Source of the DNA: Planctomycetia bacterium
GTDB lineage: Bacteria; Planctomycetota; Planctomycetia; Pirellulales; Thermoguttaceae
Length of the DNA: 37,572 bases
Direction: 5' to 3'
NCBI GenBank assembly: GCA_030539035.1
Contig: JAUNSU010000027.1
Location: 1 to 37,572, forward strand
Part shown: positions 31,770 through 37,572 of the stretch, piece by piece
How positions within the stretch are numbered: the first letter of the stretch is position 1
Layout: each line of letters begins with the position of its first letter
The notes under the pieces: model-generated
The model's input: only the letters and a program-made list of their open reading frames with translations
The model's database searches: none
What the model was told of the DNA's origin: nothing
Position numbers and translations under genes: made by a program

Positions 31770-33809
31770 ATGGAAACAAAAAAGAAGAACATGATTCTCA
31801 TTGCAGTGCTCGCACTCGGAGGTCTTGCGATTGGCGCAAGCCGGGTCGCATCAAAGTGCAGCAGCTGCAGCAGTCTGGAGGCGGCTTTTTCGCCGCCGGT
31901 CGCCGCGCCGCCTGTTCAAACGGTTGTACAACCGATGGTCGCGCCGGTCGTCGTCCAAAGACCGGTCTATTATGCAAGCCGTCCGGTTACTTATACCGTA
32001 TCGCGCCCGGCTCCGGTCTGCAATGTCTGCAATCCGTGCACTGTTGATCGTCCCATCAGTGAAACACGCTATCGAACGGTGGCGGAAACGGAAATGCGGG
32101 AAGAAGAAATCACCACTTACGAAACCGTTTGGGAGGAACAGACCCGATATCGTCAAAAAACGATCTCGAAGCAGGTTCCTGAAACCTCGGTAAAGACGGA
32201 AACGGTCAAAGTCCTTCGTCCTGTCTGGGAAACCGTCGAGAAAGAGACCTCGTATGATGTTGTCCGCTATGTCCAGGAGACTTCGGAACGGGAAGAAGTG
32301 AGCACGGTATCGCGTCCGGTAACCACGATGCAGGAAAAGCAGATCGTGGAAACGGTCAATCGTCCGGTCGAAAGCTGTGTAATGCAGCAGAAGGAATACA
32401 CGGTCTCTCGTCCGGTAACCACGATGCAGCAGCAAACACGGGACGCGGGATGCTATGTCAATCAATGCACGGCCAAGCCGGGGCGATCTTATAATCGACT
32501 GACCTGGCAGCCGGGCGGAGATTATTATGATCCGGCGACAGGAACGACCAAACGGCGTCTGCCCGGTCTGTACTGGACAGAACTTGCGGGTCCGACTCAA
32601 TACACGACCAATCGCGTTTGGCAGCCGAATCTGGTAACGACCCAAGTCCCGGTAACGACCTATGTTCAGGAAAAAGTCGTCGAAAATGTCCCGACCAAGG
32701 TAACCACGTATCAGCAGGAACAGGTTGTTCGAACGGAACAGGTCCCGATAACCACGTACCAGCAGGAACAGGTTGTCAAGAAGATCCCGGTAACCACGTA
32801 TAAGCCGGTAACGGAAAGAGTCGTTCAGAAAACGCCGGTCAAAGTCTGCCGTATGCAGACCGAAGAACAGGTTCGAGAGATCCCGGTAACCACGTATAAA
32901 ACGGTTTGCGAAGTGGTCAATGAGCCTTATACGGTTCGGGTTGCGAAACAGGTTCCGAAAACCGTAAAAGTCAAGCGTCCGGTAACCGTCTACAAACAGG
33001 TCCAGGAAACGATCAATTTTGCCAATCCCTGGCCGACTAATCATTGCCCGACGAATCCCTGTTCGACCGGATTGGGAACCGGAACGACAACGACCGGCCC
33101 GGTAACCACGACGTACAAGGCGCTTCCGTCGACTCCGCAGCAGTCGGCTCCGCAGCCGCCGGCGCAAGGAAATTCCGCGAGTTCAGCGGCTCCGTCGCTT
33201 CCCGCGCAGGCTCCAGCCGCTCCTGCCGCAGCAACGCAAACGACTTCGAAACCGGTCGTTTACCCTGGTCCGGCCAATACTCCTGCTCCGATTTCGACGG
33301 AAAACAAGGATGCGGCGTCTGCTCTTCCGGCAATTCCGACTCCAACGACGGCTCTCCCGGTCAATAAGCCGGAAGCCAAAGCGGATCCGGAACCGCCTGC
33401 GAAATCGACCGGATTGGATCCGATCATTCAAACGCCTGCCCGTGCGCCGTCGGATATTGCGAGTACAGCGCCGAGTTTGGGATCTTCCGACTCCGCTGTG
33501 AAAACGGTTCCCGCCGCGGCTGATATTCGATCGGACAAAGCTGATTCCGGAATCGCTCCGGCCAATCATACTGCTCCGGCTCCGGCGGAAAATCCGGTTC
33601 GAAGTACGGAATACAGCGCTCAGCGCCCGATTTCCGATTTAAACAATCAGATCAAGAGCACGGCTTCCGAGATCAAATCCGATGTAAACAAAGTATCGCA
33701 GGACCTCAAGAAAGATCTTGGATCGTTTAACTTGACGAATCAGGGAACACCGGAAAAGGCCCCTGCTCCGCCGACCGTTGCCCCGACCCAAATCATGGAA
33801 AACCGATAA
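31770..33809 (+). CDS. Secreted YTV-motif repeat protein (planctomycete cell-wall type)
   Basis: 679 residues from the ATG at 31770, 8 nt after AAGGAGG. A GTG just before it fits the spacing less well. Residues 1-27 are a signal peptide, and the mature start has KCSSCSS. Residues about 40-410 are repeats built around RPVTYTVSRP, EYTVSRPVTTM, VPVTTYVQEKVVE and QVPITTYQQEQVV, with many Val-Thr-Thr-Tyr units and Cys pairs (CNVCNPC, NHCPTNPC). The rest is Pro/Ala/Thr/Ser-rich and disordered in appearance, then a helical SEIKSDVNKVSQDLKKDL. The YTV family is known from planctomycete cell-wall preparations; here that is inferred from sequence. Disulfide cross-linking is possible. Confidence 0.85.
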   Translation: METKKKNMILIAVLALGGLAIGASRVASKCSSCSSLEAAFSPPVAAPPVQTVVQPMVAPVVVQRPVYYASRPVTYTVSRPAPVCNVCNPCTVDRPISETRYRTVAETEMREEEITTYETVWEEQTRYRQKTISKQVPETSVKTETVKVLRPVWETVEKETSYDVVRYVQETSEREEVSTVSRPVTTMQEKQIVETVNRPVESCVMQQKEYTVSRPVTTMQQQTRDAGCYVNQCTAKPGRSYNRLTWQPGGDYYDPATGTTKRRLPGLYWTELAGPTQYTTNRVWQPNLVTTQVPVTTYVQEKVVENVPTKVTTYQQEQVVRTEQVPITTYQQEQVVKKIPVTTYKPVTERVVQKTPVKVCRMQTEEQVREIPVTTYKTVCEVVNEPYTVRVAKQVPKTVKVKRPVTVYKQVQETINFANPWPTNHCPTNPCSTGLGTGTTTTGPVTTTYKALPSTPQQSAPQPPAQGNSASSAAPSLPAQAPAAPAAATQTTSKPVVYPGPANTPAPISTENKDAASALPAIPTPTTALPVNKPEAKADPEPPAKSTGLDPIIQTPARAPSDIASTAPSLGSSDSAVKTVPAAADIRSDKADSGIAPANHTAPAPAENPVRSTEYSAQRPISDLNNQIKSTASEIKSDVNKVSQDLKKDLGSFNLTNQGTPEKAPAPPTVAPTQIMENR

Positions 33810-33885
33810 ATCGAACTTGATGGCGAGAATCGGTTTTTGACCTCCCCCATCGATTTTTGAATCGATGCGCAGCGTCCCGAATCCC

Positions 33886-34227
33886 CTAATGGAATTCCGT
33901 CCCGAGTTGAAAATGCGGCGTTTGAGTGCAGTTTAAGTAAGTCCGGATCTCTCCCCGGTCTTTTGAAAACAGGGCATTTTCCGCAAACGCATACTGAAGT
34001 TTTTCCGGCGTCCAAGACGAAGGAATCGCTTCGGGGATCAGGAATTCCAGGCAAGGGATTTTGATAAAAGTCTTGCGCCCTCTATGATCGCATAAGGACG
34101 ACTTGCGATCACGTTTGGCTTTCCGCAGTTTATCTTCTTTTTCTGCGGGAAGCCTTTTTTTGTTCCCTTCCGCCTTGAACAGGGCAAGGGATAATATCCG
34201 GCTCGAAAAAGCCTGAAAAAGGCCTTC
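33886..34227 (-). pseudogene. Start-less open frame, probably the 3' remnant of a gene
   Basis: Read on the minus strand between TAA (34230-34228) and TAG (33888-33886), 113 codons, with no ATG, GTG or TTG. The lower half has gene-like codon use and ends KTFIKIPCLEFLIPEAIP, SSWTPEKLQYAFAENALF, SKDRGEIRTYLNCTQTP, HFQLGTEFH. I do not recognise the family. It may be the tail of a decayed or frameshifted gene, or chance. Confidence 0.35.
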
Positions 34228-34312
34228 TTAATACGAAAAAACTCCGGAAAATTTCTCTTTTTTTGTTTGCGCGGAGAAGTAAAAAAAATCGGGTAAAAAA
34301 CAGTTGCGGCGG

Positions 34313-34340
34313 TTGTAAAAAATCGAAATTTTGGTATACT
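34313..34340 (+). promoter_or_regulatory. Candidate gyrA promoter
   Basis: TTGTAA, 16-nt spacer, TATACT, ending about 97 nt before the gyrA start. 33810-33885 holds an 8-bp hairpin CATCGATT/AATCGATG at 33848-33867 without a T-run. Confidence 0.5.
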
Positions 34341-34436
34341 GGTAATGTTCTTGGGGATTCGTTCATTCAAACAAGGAAGGGGTCTTTTCCCAAGAGTCGA
34401 TCTCTTTAAAACCAATACTGAACAAGGGGGTGTCTT

Positions 34437-37400
34437 TTGTCTTCCGAAGATAACAATTCGCCGATCGAACCGGCCGAAAACGATCCGTCAAAAAATGGAA
34501 ACGCGCAGAATGAAAACGTAAAAGGATCCGACGAATCGCAAGGGAAATCCGCGGAACCCAATGCGCTTGTCCCGAGTGTCGGCGCGGATGGAAATCTTTA
34601 CCTTCCCGACGGAACCAAGCTGCTTCAGCTTTCGATCGAAGACGAAATGAAGGGGAGCTATTTGACCTACGCGATGAGCGTGATCATCAGCCGGGCGATC
34701 CCCGACGTCCGGGATGGTTTAAAGCCTTCCCAGCGCCGTATTCTGGTCGCGATGAACGATATCGGCTTGACGCCCGGCGCGGCTCGTGTCAAATGCGCCA
34801 AGATCTCCGGCGATACGAGCGGAAACTACCATCCCCATGGTGAACAGGTGATCTATCCGACCCTGGTTCGAATGGCCCAGGAATGGAATATGCGATATGT
34901 TCTCGTCGACAAGCAGGGAAATTTCGGATCGATTGCCGGACTTCCCGCCGCCGCAATGCGGTATACAGAAGCCCGTTTGGCCGGAATGGCCGCAACGTTG
35001 CTCGAAGATCTCGATATGGATACCGTCGACTTCGTTCCGACTTACGACGAACGAAAGCTGGAACCGGTCGTCCTTCCCTCGAAAGTCCCGAATCTTTTGG
35101 TCAACGGCGCAAACGGAATCGCGGTCGGAATGGCAACGAGTATTCCGCCTCATAATCTCGGCGAAGTCTGCGATGCGACCATCGCTGTAATCGACGATCC
35201 CCTGATCTCCCCCTTTGAACTCTTTAAGCTCTGTCCCGGCCCGGACTTCCCGACCGGCGGCGTGATCTGCGGAACCAGCGGGATCCGGCGAGGCTATCTC
35301 ACCGGCCGCGGGAATATCGTGATCCGCGCACGGGCCCGGATCGAAGAACATAATAAACGGAATCGGATCATTGTCTCCGAGATCCCGTTCCAGCAGGTCC
35401 GCGACCGCATCGAAGAAAAAATCGCCGATATGGTCAACGACGGCAAGATCCCCGGGATCTCCGCGATTCGAAATGAATCCGATCTGAAAGAGCCTGTCCG
35501 GCTCGTTCTCGAACTCAAACGGGACGCCGATCCGGATGTCGTGCTCAATCAGCTCTATCAATATACGCCGCTGCAAGATACCTTCTCGATCATTCTGCTC
35601 GCACTGGTCGACGGAAAACCGCGGATCCTTACCTTTAAGGAACTGATCGAAGAATTCGTGCGGCATCGGGTCTCCGTCGTTCGGCGGCGGACAACCTTCC
35701 TCTTAAACAAGGCGAAGAGACGGCTTCATACGGTCGAAGGGCTCCTCATCGCTCATGCGAATATTGATGAAGTGATTCGGGTCATTCGAACCTCGAAAAC
35801 ACAACAGGAAGCGAAAGAGCGCCTGATGCAGATCGAATGTCCTTCCGCTCTGCTCGAACGGACCCTGGGCGACGGATTCTCTGCGTTCGTTGAAATGCGC
35901 GGCGTCGCCGAATCCTATACTTTGACTCCGGTCCAGGCCGATGCCATTTTAAAGATGACGCTCGGAAGTCTGGTCAATCTGGAACAGGAAAAGCTCGGCG
36001 GCGAATATCGGAATCTTCTGGACGATATTAACGGATTCAATCATATTCTGTCCGATGAGAAGAACATTCTCGCGATTGTTCGGCAGGATCTTGTTGAAAT
36101 GAAAGCCAAATACGGGGATGCCCGCCGAACGGAGATCAGCGGACAGGAAGTCGGCGATATCGATCTTGAAGATCTGATCGTGGAAGAGACCATGGTCGTT
36201 TCTCTCAGTTCCAAGGGATACATTAAACGTACGCCGGTCGATGAATTCAAAGCGCAGAAAAGGGGCGGAAAAGGACTCAAAGGCGCGAAAACCGATGAAG
36301 AGGATCCGATTCAGCATCTCTTTATCGCGAGTACGCACGCTTATCTTCTTTTCTTCACGAATCTGGGCAAGGTCTACTGGCACAAAGTCTATAATCTCCC
36401 GCAGCTCGCAAGGGACGCGAAAGGACGAAATCTGGTTAATCTTCTCAATCTTGCTCCGGATGAAACGATTGCGGATTGCCGTGCGGTCAAGGATTTCGAT
36501 CTTCCCGGCCATTTTCTTATTATGGCAACCAAAAAAGGACTGGTCAAGAAAACGAAACTGTCGGCGTATCGCCGTCCGCTCAAGAGCGGCTTGATCGCGA
36601 TCAAGCTGAAGGAAGGGGACGAACTGATCGATGTCTGTGTCTGCGGTCCGAACGACGAAATCGTTCTTGCGACGGCAAAAGGCAAAGTGATCCGTTTCCG
36701 GCAGTCGGATGTTCGTCCGATGGGCCGAAACGCCAGCGGTGTCAAGGGGATCTCGCTCCGAAAAGGAGATCATGTCGTCGGAATGGTCGTTGCCGCGGAA
36801 GATTCGACTTTATTGACGCTTTGCGCAAATGGATATGGAAAGCGAACACCGTTCGGACCGAACGCTCCTGCGCTGAATATTCCGGAACCTGCGGAAGGAT
36901 TGGAAGACGCGGACGAAAACGCGGAAGATTCAATTCTTGCCGATCAGGAAAACGACGATATCAATCAGAACGAGCCGGAGGTTGAAGAGCCGGAAACCGA
37001 ATCCGCAGAAGCCGAATCGGAAGAATCGGAAACGGAAGACGTCAATTCGAATCTTTCGTATCGAACGCAGCGGCGCGGCGGCGGAGGGATCATCGGTATT
37101 AAGACAACGGATCGGAACGGACCTGTTGTCGCGATATCCCAAGTCGACGATGATGACGAGGTAATGATGATCACAGCGCGCGGACTGGTTCAAAGAATCG
37201 CTCTGGATGAACTTCGCCCGATGGGCCGAAATACGCAAGGGGTCTGTATTATGAAACTGGGGAACGAGGATACACTGGTCTCTCTCAATCGCATTCCGAA
37301 AGAGGATGTGAACAATGGTGTCGAAGATCCGGACGTATCGGACGTTCCAGTATCGCCGGCAAGTGCAGAACCGGATCAGTCGGAAGATCAATCGGGAGAT

Positions 37401-37454
37401 CATTCGGGAGGCCATTCCGACGCTGAAGAAAATCCGGATCTCGAAAATGAATAA
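34437..37454 (+). CDS. gyrA: DNA gyrase subunit A
   Basis: 1005 residues from a TTG at 34437, 7 nt after an AAGGGGG stretch; the usual length is about 820-900. Gyrase introduces negative supercoils; GyrA cuts and rejoins DNA. The catalytic tyrosine is Y176 ([11 protein letters not shown]). The GyrA box Q607-KRGGK-G613 sets it apart from ParC. Residues 1-54 form an additional polar N-terminus. Aligned with E. coli (Y122 to Y176), the quinolone region reads HPHGE-Q137-VIY-P141, so Ser83 is Gln and Asp87 is Pro. In the C-terminal domain the GKRTP...YRxQxRGG block is split by a 57-residue stretch (816-872) with 25 Asp/Glu and no Lys/Arg. The tail is again acidic and His/Asp/Ser-rich. Confidence 0.95.
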   Translation: MSSEDNNSPIEPAENDPSKNGNAQNENVKGSDESQGKSAEPNALVPSVGADGNLYLPDGTKLLQLSIEDEMKGSYLTYAMSVIISRAIPDVRDGLKPSQRRILVAMNDIGLTPGAARVKCAKISGDTSGNYHPHGEQVIYPTLVRMAQEWNMRYVLVDKQGNFGSIAGLPAAAMRYTEARLAGMAATLLEDLDMDTVDFVPTYDERKLEPVVLPSKVPNLLVNGANGIAVGMATSIPPHNLGEVCDATIAVIDDPLISPFELFKLCPGPDFPTGGVICGTSGIRRGYLTGRGNIVIRARARIEEHNKRNRIIVSEIPFQQVRDRIEEKIADMVNDGKIPGISAIRNESDLKEPVRLVLELKRDADPDVVLNQLYQYTPLQDTFSIILLALVDGKPRILTFKELIEEFVRHRVSVVRRRTTFLLNKAKRRLHTVEGLLIAHANIDEVIRVIRTSKTQQEAKERLMQIECPSALLERTLGDGFSAFVEMRGVAESYTLTPVQADAILKMTLGSLVNLEQEKLGGEYRNLLDDINGFNHILSDEKNILAIVRQDLVEMKAKYGDARRTEISGQEVGDIDLEDLIVEETMVVSLSSKGYIKRTPVDEFKAQKRGGKGLKGAKTDEEDPIQHLFIASTHAYLLFFTNLGKVYWHKVYNLPQLARDAKGRNLVNLLNLAPDETIADCRAVKDFDLPGHFLIMATKKGLVKKTKLSAYRRPLKSGLIAIKLKEGDELIDVCVCGPNDEIVLATAKGKVIRFRQSDVRPMGRNASGVKGISLRKGDHVVGMVVAAEDSTLLTLCANGYGKRTPFGPNAPALNIPEPAEGLEDADENAEDSILADQENDDINQNEPEVEEPETESAEAESEESETEDVNSNLSYRTQRRGGGGIIGIKTTDRNGPVVAISQVDDDDEVMMITARGLVQRIALDELRPMGRNTQGVCIMKLGNEDTLVSLNRIPKEDVNNGVEDPDVSDVPVSPASAEPDQSEDQSGDHSGGHSDAEENPDLENE

Positions 37455-37572
37455 TCCCGATTAGAATTAGGGATTGGGGAATCAGCGCCGGAGGCGCAAA
37501 TGAAGGGCGGTCATTTTGGCCATACGTCGCAACTTAAGGAAACGCTTTAAAATAGATAAGGTGATGGATATA
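37455..37572. other. Right-edge intergenic segment with repeat-like motif
   Basis: AATCCC/GGGATT and GCGCC/GGCGC (37485-37497) short hairpins without a T-run. GCGCCGGAGGCGC is the same motif as at 19706-19718. No gene can be called before the edge. Confidence 0.5.

Noticed and set aside
31851..33167. A 438-codon Arg/Asp-rich minus-strand open frame
   Set aside because: It is the antisense shadow of the repetitive YTV gene; its Arg-rich composition is a by-product of the repeats.
33740..34415. Two ATG-started minus-strand open frames of 104 and 125 codons
   Set aside because: They differ in frame from the gene-like start-less frame, overlap the YTV 3' end or the gyrA promoter, and have unlikely composition.

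Overview
The window looks like a chromosomal segment of a planctomycete (Planctomycetia, perhaps Pirellulales). Three things point there: a DUF1559 protein with the type IV prepilin-like leader typical of these bacteria (29836-30999, minus), a secreted YTV-motif protein of the planctomycete cell-wall type (31770-33809), and several Tat-type Gfo/Idh/MocA oxidoreductases. GC is mid-range and GATC is very frequent inside genes. An NfnAB-type transhydrogenase suggests anaerobic or fermentative energy metabolism; that is inference.

Layout. 1-2231 (minus) is the 5' part of a large secreted gene running off the left edge. Its N-terminal half is a beta-carbonic anhydrase fold that has lost its zinc-binding cysteines, and its C-terminal half is a Gly/Pro-rich tail. 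2525-3871 (minus) is a Tat-type Gfo/Idh/MocA oxidoreductase. 4197-13689 (plus) is a housekeeping block: nnrD (NAD(P)HX repair), mnmE (tRNA U34 modification), a TIM-barrel isomerase-like gene behind a dyad-flanked promoter, nfnA-nfnB, queG (queuosine), a 60-residue membrane protein, a TIGR03960-like radical SAM protein and an overlapping YfcE-like phosphoesterase. 13690-14060 holds decayed remnants of RhuM-like and DinD-like genes on the minus strand.

14405-19450 is a putative operon with a folded leader: a DoxX-like membrane protein with a large extracytoplasmic insert, followed by two tandem paralogous Gfo/Idh/MocA proteins. The second paralogue keeps the twin-arginine motif but has lost the hydrophobic core and gained a coiled coil. 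19867-25473 is a heavy-metal efflux locus: a consensus promoter, a His/Cys-rich secreted protein, a His-rich membrane-fusion protein and a CzcA/CusA-type RND pump, with no outer-membrane partner. 25503-26739 is an SGNH hydrolase with its own consensus promoter. It converges on a small lipoprotein made of 11-residue repeats (26865-27191, minus).

27192-28370 is a gene-free tract of dispersed intergenic repeats, also present at 19566-19802 and perhaps at the right edge. Then come aroA (28509-29825), the convergent DUF1559 gene, a long AT-rich upstream region with a strong promoter, the YTV gene, a start-less open frame on the minus strand (33886-34227), and gyrA (34437-37454). This GyrA has an unusual quinolone-region sequence and a 57-residue acidic insertion.

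Most unusual items: the beta-carbonic anhydrase-like pseudoenzyme, the DoxX plus tandem Gfo/Idh module with its folded leader, and the modified gyrA.
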